A stretch of 49,526 nucleotides of DNA from Eubacteriales bacterium (GCA_029225565.1 JAQXWS010000013.1:1-49526), one strand, 5' to 3'. Counted from the stretch's first letter, positions 16,222 through 24,750 are shown. The notes: generated by a model from the letters alone, not told the origin. Numbers and translations are program-made.

Positions 16222-18435
16222 TTAAGAAATATCATAAGGATTTATATCGGCAACGATTGATACATCCTTATATTCCTTTATTTTACTCGTATTTTTTAAA
16301 ATTTTTGTTATCATATTGCGAATTTTGGTTGAATTTTTGCATTTTAACAAAATTTTGTACCTGTAATTGTTGTTGATTTTCGCAATTTTTGATGGTATTG
16401 GGCCAAGAACAACGAATTTTAAATCCTTATATTCTTCGTTATTATATTGGATAATACAGTCAAAAAAACTTTTGGATGCACGGGCTACCGTATTTTCGTC
16501 AGTACCTACAAATGTAACAGAAATAAGGTCACAGTAAGGCGGATATATCATCAGCCTGCGCATTTCTATCTCGTTTTTGTAAAAAGCCATATAATCCTGC
16601 TTGGCGGCAAAGTCGATAATCTCATTGTACGGATTAACAGTCTGTATTACCGCAAGACCTGTATTATTTCTTCTGCCGGCTCGTCCGACAACCTGGGTTA
16701 TCAAATCAAAGCTACGCTCCGACGCAGTATAATTTTCGTCATACAGAGAGTTGTCGGCATTAACAACGCCCACAAGAGTAACATTGTCAAAATCCAATCC
16801 CTTGGCAACCATCTGGGTGCCTATCAAGAAATCGTACTCACCGTCTGCAAATGATGATAGTAGCTTTTGGTGTGCAAATTTAGTTGCGGTTGTGTCGGCG
16901 TCCATACGCAGTATTCTCGCTGTAGGAAACGCCGCTGTTAACTCGTCCTCAATTCGCTGAGTGCCGAAGCCGCTATACCTGATGCCGTTGCTACCACACT
17001 GTGGGCATACATTGTCCAGATGCTTTGTGTAACCGCAATAGTGACAAACCAACCTGTTATTGTAACTGTGATAAGTTAGTGAAATAGAACAATTAGGACA
17101 GGTCAACACATGTCCGCATTCGTTACAGGCAATGAATGTATTGTATCCTCTGCGATTAATTAGGAGTATTGCTTGTTTGCCGTTGTCCAATACGTTCTGC
17201 AGTAATTCCTTTAACTTTGAGGATAACGGCGTCTTGTTTCCTAATTTCATTTCTGTTTTCATATCAACAGTAATAACATCGGGCAATCCACCCTCGCCGT
17301 AGCGGTTATTAATGGTACATAGAGTGTATTTTCCGTTAAGAGCGTTGCTGAATGTCTCTACTGACGGAGTAGCGGAGGTCATTAAGAATAAAGCGTTATT
17401 ATATTTTGCTCTAAATCTTGCAACATCCTTTGCATTGTACCTGGGAGTTCGTTCGGATTTGTAGGTGTGCTCCTGCTCCTCGTCCATGATAATCAGACCG
17501 AGATTATGCACCGGAGCAAATATTGCTGACCTTGTGCCCACAGCAATCCTTGCCTCTCCCCTGTCTAATCGCTTATACTCATCATTACGCTCGCCCAGGG
17601 ACAAGCCGCTATGAATAACAGCTACAATATTGCCGTATCTCTTGTGAAAAAGGTTTAGCGTTTGCGGCGTAAGCGCAATTTCCGGAACAAGAACGATTAC
17701 ATCCTTGCCCATAGTAATGGCATCGTCAATTAGTTTAAGGTAAACCTGGGTTTTGCCACTTCCGGTAACGCCGAAAAGCAAGCCTTGACCACCGGTTTTC
17801 AGCATTGGCTTGTAGGTATTATAAGCTTTATTTTGTTCTTTGGACAGTACAATTGGAGTTGATTCACTTTTGGTAACATCGGCGTATGGGTTACGATATA
17901 CCTCTTTGTTGTAAAACTCGATTACACCGTTCTTGCTTAGTGTTTTCAATACGCCTATTCCGACACTGCAAAATTCGCATACCTCGTCCGCCGCAGCAGA
18001 GCCAACATCCAACAAAAGATCGCATACAAGCTGTTGCTTAGGCGTTAGTTTTGGCAAATTATCTTCATCGGTCAACCTGACCATACGCAAATTTTTGCTG
18101 CTGATGTGATTAAAACCCCTGGGCAGCATTTGCTTGAGGCAATCATAGGTGGTACAAAAGCACCGTTCCTTCATCCATTTGGCCAAAAGAATCATTTCTT
18201 CTGACAGCACCTGCTTTACCACGGAGTCAACAGATTTTAACTCTTCGGTAGTGTCTGCTTGCGTAACATCTGTAATAATTCCGTCACGAAGCCTGTTGCC
18301 TTTGCCAAAAGGAACCTTTACCCAAGCACCTATCTTTGCACAGGAAATAAGCTCCTGGGGTACAGCATAGGAATAATCTGTATCAAAACTAAAGAATGTG
18401 TTATCAACAGCTACTGTTGCAACAAATTTCTTCAT
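16222..18435 (-). CDS. priA: Primosomal protein N' (replication restart helicase PriA)
   Basis: A 3'-5' superfamily 2 helicase that reloads the replisome at stalled forks. The N-terminal DNA-binding domains (about 1-200) are followed by Walker A GVTGSGKTQVYL, Walker B DEEQEHTYKS (DEEQ rather than the usual DEEH), and a zinc module with four CxxC pairs (CNECGHVLTCPNC, CHYCG, CPQCG). The helicase C-domain ends with VGRAGR. The 737 residues are full length. It shares one base with the rpoZ stop. Confidence 0.95.
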   Translation of the reverse strand: MKKFVATVAVDNTFFSFDTDYSYAVPQELISCAKIGAWVKVPFGKGNRLRDGIITDVTQADTTEELKSVDSVVKQVLSEEMILLAKWMKERCFCTTYDCLKQMLPRGFNHISSKNLRMVRLTDEDNLPKLTPKQQLVCDLLLDVGSAAADEVCEFCSVGIGVLKTLSKNGVIEFYNKEVYRNPYADVTKSESTPIVLSKEQNKAYNTYKPMLKTGGQGLLFGVTGSGKTQVYLKLIDDAITMGKDVIVLVPEIALTPQTLNLFHKRYGNIVAVIHSGLSLGERNDEYKRLDRGEARIAVGTRSAIFAPVHNLGLIIMDEEQEHTYKSERTPRYNAKDVARFRAKYNNALFLMTSATPSVETFSNALNGKYTLCTINNRYGEGGLPDVITVDMKTEMKLGNKTPLSSKLKELLQNVLDNGKQAILLINRRGYNTFIACNECGHVLTCPNCSISLTYHSYNNRLVCHYCGYTKHLDNVCPQCGSNGIRYSGFGTQRIEDELTAAFPTARILRMDADTTATKFAHQKLLSSFADGEYDFLIGTQMVAKGLDFDNVTLVGVVNADNSLYDENYTASERSFDLITQVVGRAGRRNNTGLAVIQTVNPYNEIIDFAAKQDYMAFYKNEIEMRRLMIYPPYCDLISVTFVGTDENTVARASKSFFDCIIQYNNEEYKDLKFVVLGPIPSKIAKINNNYRYKILLKCKNSTKIRNMITKILKNTSKIKEYKDVSIVADINPYDIS

Positions 18436-18644
18436 TATTTTCTTTTGATTTGCTCCGGTTCGTCAATGATGTACTTGCCGTCATAAATCTCTTCGATAGC
18501 CATAGATACAGTCTTTTCATCCAACTGCTGCTCGTTTTCGATAGCGTCATCTCTGATTTCTCTTGCTCTTTTTGCAGTACCTACCACAAGACTGTATCTG
18601 CTGTTTACATTGGATAACATTTTTTTTAAATCTGGATTAAACAT
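18435..18644 (-). CDS. rpoZ: RNA polymerase omega subunit
   Basis: A 69-residue omega subunit, which helps fold and place the beta-prime subunit. The core motif SRYSLVVGTAKRAREI and the following DEKTVSMAIEEIYDGKY are characteristic. The order gmk-rpoZ-priA is standard in Firmicutes. Confidence 0.93.
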   Translation of the reverse strand: MFNPDLKKMLSNVNSRYSLVVGTAKRAREIRDDAIENEQQLDEKTVSMAIEEIYDGKYIIDEPEQIKRK

Positions 18645-18678
18645 AATATTTTCCTTTCTGACTGATTAGTCATTCAAA

Positions 18679-19248
18679 TTACTTATTTTTTAGTTCGTTG
18701 TCTAATATTCGGCTGATTTCGTCAACCGCAACATCCAAATCATCATTGACAACATTGTATTTATATAGAGAGGAATTAGCGATTTCATCCCTGGCAAGCT
18801 CCATTCTTCTCTTAATATCCTCGGGGTCGTTTGTTTGTCTGTTGTTAAGTCTCTTTTCGAGGATTTCTATGCTGGGAGGCAACAGGAATATAGAAACCGA
18901 ATCCGGTCTCATTTTCATAATATTCTTTGCACCCTGCACATCAATGATAAGAAAACAGATTTTGCCATCCTTGATTGCTTTTTCTACTCCTGCCACAGGT
19001 GTACCGTAGTATGAGTTGTTATACCTTGCATATTCAAGCAAGCCGTGATTGTCAATCAACTCTTCAAATTCTTTTTCTGTTTTGAAGAAGTAGTTAACTC
19101 CTTCCTCCTCACCCTCTCTCGGCTTTCGGGTAGTGGCAGATATGGACTCAACGCAATCATTTCGTTTTGAACATAATTTTTTGAACACAGTATCCTTGCC
19201 ACAGCCGCTGGGCGCAGACAAAATTACCAGTAATCCTTTGTTATTCAT
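18679..19248 (-). CDS. gmk: Guanylate kinase
   Basis: It phosphorylates GMP to GDP. The P-loop is APSGCGKDT, with Asp where most guanylate kinases have Ser. The GMP-binding region [21 protein letters not shown] is intact. I start at the ATG at 19248 ([13 protein letters not shown]), 189 residues, because GGGAGGA lies five bases before it; it overlaps the remA stop by eight bases. The extra ten upstream codons lie inside remA. Confidence 0.95.
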   Translation of the reverse strand: MNNKGLLVILSAPSGCGKDTVFKKLCSKRNDCVESISATTRKPREGEEEGVNYFFKTEKEFEELIDNHGLLEYARYNNSYYGTPVAGVEKAIKDGKICFLIIDVQGAKNIMKMRPDSVSIFLLPPSIEILEKRLNNRQTNDPEDIKRRMELARDEIANSSLYKYNVVNDDLDVAVDEISRILDNELKNK

Positions 19249-19489
19249 TAGCGTCCTCCCTGGTGAATTTTTGCTCAATCTGCTTAAGGTCCATATAGCT
19301 TAGTATAACATTGTCGCTATCGGTAATAATAACGCTCATTGTTTTTCTGCCGTGAGTTGCGTCAATCAATACGCCGTTTTCCTTACCGGTTTGTACAATA
19401 CGCTTTACCGGAGCAGAATCCGGCGACACTATGGCAACAATTCTATCTGCATTTACCAGATTACCAAATCCTATGTTGACTAAATTCAT
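19241..19489 (-). CDS. remA: Extracellular matrix regulator RemA (DUF370)
   Basis: An 82-residue member of the RemA/YlzA family. In B. subtilis RemA is a DNA-binding activator of biofilm-matrix and osmoprotection genes and forms ring oligomers. The characteristic start [23 protein letters not shown] and [15 protein letters not shown] are present. The position between yicC and gmk is conserved across Firmicutes. Its target genes here are unknown. Confidence 0.92.
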   Translation of the reverse strand: MNLVNIGFGNLVNADRIVAIVSPDSAPVKRIVQTGKENGVLIDATHGRKTMSVIITDSDNVILSYMDLKQIEQKFTREDANE

Positions 19490-19500
19490 ATTGCCCCCAA

Positions 19501-20379
19501 TTATTCGATGTTTTGAATTTGCTCTCTTATTTTCTCGACCTCTGCCTTAATATCGACTACCTTGCGAGCAATGTCAATATCGTTTGCCTTTGAGCCGATT
19601 GTGTTGGTTTCTCTATTGATTTCCTGCACAAGAAAGTCCATCTTTCTGCCCACAGGCTCGTCAGCGCAAAGGAAAGTGTTAAGCTGGTCAATATGAGAAC
19701 GAAGCCTTACAGTCTCTTCTGCAACTGCTACCTTGTCTGCGTAAATTGCAACCTCTTGTAGAATTCGAGCTTCATCAAGAGTGGCGTCGCCGATAATCTC
19801 GTGCACTCTTTCTACAAGCTTTGCGTTATATTCTTTTACTGTTTGCGGCGAACGGGATTCGATAAATTCAACGCATTTGATAATGAATTCGCCACGAGAC
19901 TGAATATCAGCCTTCATCTTGGCGCCCTCTACAGTCCTCATTTCGATAAATTTATCTATTGCTTCGTTTGCAACTTCCTTTACAAAGCCCCAAATTCTGT
20001 CGGCATCCTCGTCTGCTTTTTTTACCACCAGCACATCTTGGAATCTGCTGATTGCTGTTGCGCCAAAATCTTCCTTCAAATTATATTCATCAGCAATTTC
20101 TTTAAGAGCGCTAACATAGGCAGATGCCAAAGTTTTGTTAATCAGCACTTCTGCCGAATCTGTATCAAGTGCTTCAATGGTGACGCAGCATTCTACCTTG
20201 CCTCGTGCAACCCTTGAGTTAATATGTGATTTTAGTTTCTCGTCAAGGAATCCGTACTGTCTTGGTATTCTGGAAGTAAACTCAAAATACCTGTGATTAA
20301 CAGATCTTATTTCAACAGTTATTATGTACCCTTCTATTTCTTTTACTGCTCTTCCAAAGCCGGTCATTGATTTTAGCAT
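19501..20379 (-). CDS. yicC: YicC/YloC-family endoribonuclease
   Basis: A conserved bacterial RNase-like protein; YicC of E. coli takes part in degradation of the small RNA RyhB. The start [11 protein letters not shown] and the C-terminal block [24 protein letters not shown] are diagnostic. I start at the ATG at 20379 with GAGGG upstream, giving 292 residues; four codons further upstream overlap this ribosome site. It is the first gene of the long operon ending in spoVM. Confidence 0.92.
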   Translation of the reverse strand: MLKSMTGFGRAVKEIEGYIITVEIRSVNHRYFEFTSRIPRQYGFLDEKLKSHINSRVARGKVECCVTIEALDTDSAEVLINKTLASAYVSALKEIADEYNLKEDFGATAISRFQDVLVVKKADEDADRIWGFVKEVANEAIDKFIEMRTVEGAKMKADIQSRGEFIIKCVEFIESRSPQTVKEYNAKLVERVHEIIGDATLDEARILQEVAIYADKVAVAEETVRLRSHIDQLNTFLCADEPVGRKMDFLVQEINRETNTIGSKANDIDIARKVVDIKAEVEKIREQIQNIE

Positions 20380-20402
20380 ATCATCCCTCATTTCTTTTGA
20401 AA

Positions 20403-20431
20403 ATTATATATTGATATATAGTATAAGTCAA
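20403..20431 (-). promoter_or_regulatory. Promoter of the yicC-to-spoVM operon
   Basis: TTGACT (20426-20431) and TATAAT (20403-20408) are 17 bp apart on the minus strand, 23 bp before the yicC start. The next 13 kb of tightly packed minus-strand genes have no internal terminator that I can see. Confidence 0.85.
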
Positions 20432-20482
20432 TGATTTGTTAATAATTTGTTTACAATATTAACACATTCTTTACAAATCAAA

Positions 20483-20507
20483 GAAGAGCAGCTTGGCTGC
20501 TCTTCTC
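20483..20507 (-). terminator. Terminator after the nanA-membrane protein unit
   Basis: AGAAGAGCAGC and GCTGCTCTTCT form a perfect 11-bp stem around TTG, ten bases past the stop of the 226-residue membrane protein. The minus-strand tail (TTGATTTG) is T-rich but not a pure run. Confidence 0.75.
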
Positions 20508-20516
20508 AAACTGTTA

Positions 20517-21197
20517 TTATTCTGATTTTGATGTAGATTTCGCAGAGGTTTTTGAAGTATTCTTCTTTTTTGTCTTACTGTTCTTTTTCTTTTTTGTGGT
20601 TGAAACTGTTGTTTTTTCATCCTCAGCCACAAGACCGGTTATATTCTTGTGAGTTATTACAGTTTTTTCGTCATAAAACTTCATTTGTACCAATATTGGC
20701 AGAACATTATCGTTTAGGAAGGATGGGTCTGCATCTTCGTCGATAATGGTGTACCTTGATGTGTCCGGAGTCTCGTACTTTAGTGCCGATTGCAGACCGT
20801 CAATACCGTCAACCTCCTCGCCGTCAACAAAGATATATGTCTTTTTTACAACGATAGTATCTTTGTAGGCTTCTTGCAGAGTAGTTGTTTTTTCCTGGGT
20901 AGTAGTGGTTTTTTTTGTTGTTGTGCTATCAACGCTATTTTCCCCTATAACACCGGTCAGGAACAGCGCACAAAAAACCGAAGCGGCAACGATGATAATT
21001 AACGCTATAATAAAAGGCGTTTTGTTATTCTTTTTTTGCTCTTTTTTGAATCTGTGACGCTCCAATGTAGGTGCATCGTCATCAAAATGAGTTTCGTTCA
21101 TCGTGTAATCATCAGTCGTTTTTTGGTATGATGAGTCTGATTCTTTATGTACTACAAGAGGACTTTCAATAACCTCATCAATCTTATTATTTTCCAT
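20517..21197 (-). CDS. Single-pass membrane protein with Thr-rich linker and basic tail (unknown function)
   Basis: A 226-residue protein I do not recognise. It has an acidic N-terminal cytosolic part (1-50), a basic stretch (50-60), one transmembrane helix (61-83), a Thr-rich linker (91-107), a compact extracellular domain (about 108-195) with YIFVDGEEVDGIDGL, and a low-complexity Lys/Ser/Thr tail (198-226). The ATG at 21197 is preceded by AAGGAG at seven bases; an ATG six bases earlier is too close to it. It overlaps nanA by 11 bases, so it is translated together with sialic-acid lyase. The basic tail could bind anionic wall polymers, but this is inference. Confidence 0.75.
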   Translation of the reverse strand: MENNKIDEVIESPLVVHKESDSSYQKTTDDYTMNETHFDDDAPTLERHRFKKEQKKNNKTPFIIALIIIVAASVFCALFLTGVIGENSVDSTTTKKTTTTQEKTTTLQEAYKDTIVVKKTYIFVDGEEVDGIDGLQSALKYETPDTSRYTIIDEDADPSFLNDNVLPILVQMKFYDEKTVITHKNITGLVAEDEKTTVSTTKKKKNSKTKKKNTSKTSAKSTSKSE

Positions 21198-22101
21198 ATA
21201 CATACTCCTTAACAACATTATCAATTTTGTTTGCAATTGAAATTACTTTATTATTTTTCTCTACAGGCAGGAATGGACTGCGAGGCTCTCCGCACTCGAC
21301 TCCGAATCTGACAGACATAACCTGCTTAGCAGCTCCGTATAAGGAATCACAAGACAGTAAGTCAAAAATAATATCGTTGATTTTGTACTGCAATTCCCTG
21401 GCTTTGTCAATTTTGTCTGTGTTAATAAGGTTGTCCAACTCAACGAACAACTCAGGCATGGTACCGTATGTGCCGCCTATACCTGCATTTGCGCCCATTA
21501 ATCTGCCTGCCAAAAATTGCTCGTCGGAGCCGTTAAAAATAATAAAATCATCACCGGCGATGGTCCTGAAACGCTCCATACCGTAAACAGGCTCCTCTGA
21601 GTTCTTTATGCCGATTACCTTTGGGTTATTTGCCATTCGGCTAAAAAGGTCGTATGGCAAATTAAAGCCGGTAAGCTGTGGTATATTGTAAATAATAAAG
21701 GGTAATTCGGTTGCATCAATAATGCCGTTCCAGTGCTTTTCTACGCTGGCAGCCGGCAATCTGTAATACACAGACGGTACAGCGGAAATTGCGTCGATAC
21801 CGACAGCTTCTGCGTGCTTAGCAAGCTCGATGCTCTCTTTTGTAGAAGCACAGCCCACATGTGCAATAATGGTAAAATCATCGCCTGCCGCTTCCTTTAC
21901 TGCTTCACATATCTGCTTGCGTTCCTCAATGGAGAGCAAAAATCCTTCGCCTGTTGAACCACAGATATACACACCCTTTACGCCCTTGGATTTGTAAATC
22001 CTTACCAATTCCTTTATGACAGGAATATTGATATTATCGTCATTATCGAATATTGAGTTTAATGCAACAAAAACTCCTTTAAATTTATCTAACTGATACA
22101 T
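21187..22101 (-). CDS. nanA: N-acetylneuraminate lyase
   Basis: A (beta/alpha)8 class I aldolase that cleaves sialic acid to N-acetylmannosamine and pyruvate. GSTGEGF binds the pyruvate carboxylate, IIYNIP carries the catalytic Tyr, and VIGIKNS carries the Schiff-base Lys. The 304-residue length matches. Members of this fold also include dihydrodipicolinate synthase, but the divergent nanE-nanK neighbours strongly favour NanA. A consensus-like promoter lies upstream. No sialidase or sialic acid transporter is visible in the window. Confidence 0.9.
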   Translation of the reverse strand: MYQLDKFKGVFVALNSIFDNDDNINIPVIKELVRIYKSKGVKGVYICGSTGEGFLLSIEERKQICEAVKEAAGDDFTIIAHVGCASTKESIELAKHAEAVGIDAISAVPSVYYRLPAASVEKHWNGIIDATELPFIIYNIPQLTGFNLPYDLFSRMANNPKVIGIKNSEEPVYGMERFRTIAGDDFIIFNGSDEQFLAGRLMGANAGIGGTYGTMPELFVELDNLINTDKIDKARELQYKINDIIFDLLSCDSLYGAAKQVMSVRFGVECGEPRSPFLPVEKNNKVISIANKIDNVVKEYVYGK

Positions 22102-22130
22102 ACTATCTCCTCGTATTCATTGTCATTTTG

Positions 22131-22159
22131 ATTTTAGCACAAATATCTTCGTTATTCAA
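22131..22159 (-). promoter_or_regulatory. Promoter of nanA
   Basis: TTGAAT (22154-22159) and TAAAAT (22131-22136), 17 bp apart on the minus strand, lie about 30 bp before nanA. The -35 box lies 13 bp from, and is identical to, the -35 of the divergent nanE promoter. Confidence 0.75.
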
Positions 22160-22172
22160 CATAATTTTATTA

Positions 22173-22201
22173 TTGAATTTATCAGTAACAGTTGATATAA
22201 T
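22173..22201 (+). promoter_or_regulatory. Promoter of nanE-nanK
   Basis: TTGAAT (22173-22178) and TATAAT (22196-22201) are 17 bp apart, with transcription expected to start near 22208, only about 10 bases before the nanE ATG. The two divergent -35 boxes form an inverted repeat ATTCAA-N13-TTGAAT, a plausible shared operator. Confidence 0.8.
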
Positions 22202-22217
22202 AAAATTGGTGATTTTT

Positions 22218-22913
22218 ATGAACAATACAGAGATAATCAACAGTATAAAAGGCGGATTGATTGTATCCTGTCAAGCGCTTCCGGACGAGCCTTTGTGCGA
22301 TTCTTACATAATGAGCAAAATGGCATTTGCTGCCAAATGCGGCGGAGCAGTCGGCATAAGAGCGAACACGGTTGTTGACATACTCGCAATTAAGAAAATG
22401 GTGGATTTGCCTGTAATCGGAATAATAAAATCCGTATATCCCGATAGTGATGTATATATCACTCCCACGGAGAACGAAGTGGATAAGCTGGTAGAAACAG
22501 GATGCGAGATAATCGCAATTGATGCAACAAAAAGAATACGGCCTAACGGCGTAACTCTTGATGATTTTTTTGCAACGATAAGAAGAAAGTATCCTAATCA
22601 GTTATTTATGGCTGATACCTCTTGCTTTGAGGAAGGCAGGCACGCCGAAGAAATCGGATTTGACTTAATAGGCACCACCTTGAGTGGCTATACTGCGTAC
22701 ACCAAGGGACGCAAACTACCTGACACAGAGCTTATCAGCAAATACGCAACAGAATTACATTCACCGATTATAGCCGAGGGTGGTATTTGGAGTCCGGACG
22801 ACCTAATAGAAGCCTATAATGCAGGCGCATACAGTGCGGTTGTCGGCACTGCTATCACAAGGCCAAGGGACATAACAAGGAGATTTGTCAACGCATTGGA
22901 GGAAATAAAATGA
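22218..22913 (+). CDS. nanE: N-acetylmannosamine-6-phosphate 2-epimerase
   Basis: It converts ManNAc-6-phosphate to GlcNAc-6-phosphate. The 231-residue TIM barrel has the family start GGLIVSCQALPDEPL, the central IIAIDAT strand, and the phosphate-binding AEGGIW and AVVGTAITRP. I start at the ATG at 22218; a longer frame would begin upstream of the promoter -10 box. The leader is very short, and the ribosome site GGTGA is modest. The stop overlaps nanK as ATGA. Confidence 0.93.
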   Translation: MNNTEIINSIKGGLIVSCQALPDEPLCDSYIMSKMAFAAKCGGAVGIRANTVVDILAIKKMVDLPVIGIIKSVYPDSDVYITPTENEVDKLVETGCEIIAIDATKRIRPNGVTLDDFFATIRRKYPNQLFMADTSCFEEGRHAEEIGFDLIGTTLSGYTAYTKGRKLPDTELISKYATELHSPIIAEGGIWSPDDLIEAYNAGAYSAVVGTAITRPRDITRRFVNALEEIK

Positions 22914-23791
22914 AAATAATTGCATTTGATATTGGCGGCACATTCATAAAGTACGGAATTATTAACGAAAGCTTTGAGATTACCGAAAGTCATACAGTTC
23001 CCACCGACGCCCAAAAGGGTGGACAGGCATTGATAGAAAGAGTTATTAACATTGTGGAGAGCTATGATGGTATAGACAGAGTAGCTATATCCACAGCAGG
23101 TCAGGTGGACAGCGATAACGGTATTGTGGTTCATTCCACCAACAATATCCCCTACTACACCGGTATGATGGTAAAAAGCTTGATAGAAAACAAAACCGGC
23201 ATCACAACATTTGTAGAAAATGATGTTAACGCCGCGGCTTTGGGAGAGGCATACTTTGGCGCTGCAAAGGGAGAGGACAACTTTATCTGTCTGACTTACG
23301 GTACCGGTATCGGCGGCGCGATATATCTTGACGGCAAGCTGCTAAAAGGTTCTCGCAGCAGCGCTGGAGAAGTTGGCCATATGATAACTCATGCCGGAGG
23401 TAAGCAATGTACCTGCGGCGGCGAGGGCTGCTACGAGTGCTATGCCTCGGCAAAAGCGCTGATTATGTCTATAAAAAGAATAACCGGCGAAGACCTAAAC
23501 GGCTTCCAAATATTCGAAAAGGAAAATTTTGAAAAACCGGAAATCAGGTCTGAGGTGGACAAATGGATTGATGAGATTATAGTCGGATTAATCAACATAA
23601 TATACACCTTTAATCCCCCACTTATAGTGTTAGGAGGAGGAATTCTTAATGAAGATTACATTATTGACCTGATTGACAGAAAAATATACAACAAATTAAT
23701 GGAACCTTTTAAGAATGTAAATATTGTTAGGTCCAGGCTCGGCAATCAAGCCGCATTGCTCGGCGTTGCATACAAAGCCTCACAGCTGTAA
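22910..23791 (+). CDS. nanK: ROK-family N-acetylmannosamine kinase
   Basis: It phosphorylates ManNAc for the NanE step. The ATP-binding start FDIGGTFIKYG, the catalytic Asp in ENDVNAAALGEA, GTGIGGAIYLDGKLL, GEVGHM and the zinc-binding CTCGGEGCYECYAS are all ROK features. The 293 residues match a kinase without an N-terminal helix-turn-helix, so it is not a NagC-type repressor. Substrate is inferred from the coupled nanE; ROK glucokinases look similar. Confidence 0.88.
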   Translation: MKIIAFDIGGTFIKYGIINESFEITESHTVPTDAQKGGQALIERVINIVESYDGIDRVAISTAGQVDSDNGIVVHSTNNIPYYTGMMVKSLIENKTGITTFVENDVNAAALGEAYFGAAKGEDNFICLTYGTGIGGAIYLDGKLLKGSRSSAGEVGHMITHAGGKQCTCGGEGCYECYASAKALIMSIKRITGEDLNGFQIFEKENFEKPEIRSEVDKWIDEIIVGLINIIYTFNPPLIVLGGGILNEDYIIDLIDRKIYNKLMEPFKNVNIVRSRLGNQAALLGVAYKASQL

Positions 23792-23798
23792 AACAAAA

Positions 23799-23828
23799 AA
23801 CTCCTGAAATCAATCAGGAGTTTCTTTT
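23799..23828. terminator. Bidirectional terminator (nanK on +, intergenic transcript on -)
   Basis: ACTCCTGA pairs with TCAGGAGT around a short loop. On the plus strand a T-rich tail follows (nanK end); on the minus strand six T residues follow, which would end the transcript from the 24283 promoter. Confidence 0.8.
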
Positions 23829-24007
23829 TTTACTTATACATCGGACCGTACCTCAAAATCATATAATCTCGGGTTTTAATTTTTAGTCCATTGGAATTTA
23901 CCTCTTTCGTAGTATAGTGTAAACTAAACTAATACATTGGAGTAATCCTCACTTTGATATATTTGGCATTTTATAGAGTTGTGTCTCTATCTGCTTGCAG
24001 GATACAG

Positions 24008-24035
24008 ATTATATAACTTTAATATTCAGTTGTAA
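24008..24035 (-). promoter_or_regulatory. Possible internal promoter in the intergenic transcript
   Basis: TTACAA (24030-24035) and TATAAT (24008-24013) lie 16 bp apart on the minus strand. If used, the region would yield a second, shorter RNA carrying only the three start-stop modules. The sequence is AT-rich, so chance is a real alternative. Confidence 0.35.
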
Positions 24036-24131
24036 TTACTCACCTGTTTGCACTTACTAACCCTGCAATAACACATTTTCTTGATAAAGAAGCGGCACGT
24101 AAAAACATCTGCCAAACAAAACCGTTATTTA

Positions 24132-24176
24132 TTAGTCTGCAATACAGGCGGTTGAACTCTCAGGTGTAATGTCCAT
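24132..24176 (-). CDS. Possible 14-residue peptide (MDITPESSTACIAD)
   Basis: A perfect ribosome site AAGGAGGG stands eight bases before an ATG opening a 14-codon frame ended by TAA. The start codon sits inside a predicted hairpin (GGTTGA with TCAACC). It is the first open frame in the transcript from the 24283 promoter, about 70 bases from the expected 5' end. It could be a leader or regulatory peptide, or a chance reading. No family is recognised. Confidence 0.35.
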   Translation of the reverse strand: MDITPESSTACIAD

Positions 24177-24254
24177 CGGTCAACCCTCCTTACTGTATTT
24201 GAACAATTGCTATAACAAGTAACTTTACTCTAAGCATATCCTTTGTTCACCCTT

Positions 24255-24283
24255 ATAATAGCACATCGGTTGTAAAATGTCAA
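24255..24283 (-). promoter_or_regulatory. Strong promoter driving the intergenic transcript
   Basis: A perfect TTGACA (24278-24283), exactly 17 bp, then TATTAT (24255-24260) on the minus strand, with an A-rich upstream stretch like an UP element. No annotated gene starts downstream on this strand before the terminator, so the promoter points at a non-coding or short-peptide RNA. Confidence 0.75.
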
Positions 24284-24342
24284 TAACTTTTTTCAACATT
24301 TTTAAAATTATTTGGTAAAAATATACATAACAACTTTTGCTA

Positions 24343-24371
24343 TTGACTAATTTATATATTAAATATATAAT
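24343..24371 (+). promoter_or_regulatory. Promoter of the DUF1292 gene
   Basis: TTGACT (24343-24348) and TATAAT (24366-24371) are 17 bp apart; transcription should start near 24378, shortly before the coding region. Confidence 0.8.
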
Positions 24372-24395
24372 AAAGGCAAAGGAATGGTGATTAAT

Positions 24396-24713
24396 ATGGA
24401 AAATGAAGAAATTTACGAACCGGATATTATTTCTGTAACTGACGAAGACGGCAATGAAATTCTGTTTGAGCTTCTGGAGCGATACGAAACGGACAATGAT
24501 GTTTATGTTGCTATCACAGAATACAGAGACGATGAAGAAGAGATTGTTGAGGCTGATTTTGAGGTCATTATTCTTAAAGTCGTAGAAGATGAAAACGGCG
24601 ATGAATACCTTGAAGAAATATCGGATGATATGGAATACGAGCAGGTATCAGACATTCTTATGGCAAAGGTTGAAGAAAAATATGATGTAGAATATTTTGA
24701 GCCTGAGCAGTAA
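24396..24713 (+). CDS. DUF1292 family acidic protein
   Basis: A 105-residue, strongly acidic protein of the DUF1292 family (ITDEDGNEILFELLE-like start, then YVAITEYRDDEEE and VVEDENGDEYLEEI). These small proteins are common in Clostridia and have no known function; they often sit with ruvX and alaS, which is not the case here. I prefer the ATG at 24396 with GGTGA five bases upstream; an in-frame ATG at 24384 lies almost on top of its possible ribosome site. It has its own promoter and is followed directly by the 6S RNA gene. Confidence 0.8.
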   Translation: MENEEIYEPDIISVTDEDGNEILFELLERYETDNDVYVAITEYRDDEEEIVEADFEVIILKVVEDENGDEYLEEISDDMEYEQVSDILMAKVEEKYDVEYFEPEQ

Positions 24714-24716
24714 TAA

Positions 24717-24745
24717 TTCACAATATAAAACAAATATTATATATT
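24717..24745 (+). promoter_or_regulatory. Promoter of the 6S RNA gene
   Basis: TTCACA (24717-24722) and TATATT (24740-24745), 17 bp apart, begin four bases after the DUF1292 stop. The expected start near 24751-24752 coincides with the first base of the 6S closing stem. Confidence 0.65.
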
Positions 24746-24750
24746 GGTCT

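Larger units (their letters stand above)
23800..24249 (-). ncRNA. Candidate intergenic transcript with four Shine-Dalgarno/start modules
   Basis: A strong promoter (24255-24283) and the terminator at 23799-23828 bracket about 450 bases that hold no ordinary gene. The predicted RNA has paired elements (TGAACAA/TTGTTCA near the 5' end; AATACAG/CTGTATT and GGTTGA/TCAACC around the first start; ATAGAG/CTCTAT further on). Four copies of GAGG-N8/9-ATG occur, with ATGs at 24176, 23937, 23891 and 23841 in minus orientation. The last three open frames stop within one to three codons. I cannot assign it to a known RNA class; it does not match tmRNA, RNase P or SRP RNA motifs. Confidence 0.5.

Noticed and set aside
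24046..24114. A 22-codon frame (MFLRAASLSRKC...) inside the intergenic transcript.
   Set aside because: No ribosome site precedes it and no start module is present. It is probably chance within the RNA candidate.
23800..24249. The intergenic RNA as a c-di-GMP-I (GEMM) riboswitch, suggested by GGGTTGACCGATGG.
   Set aside because: The obligatory upstream segment of that riboswitch is missing, and no gene follows on that strand before the terminator.
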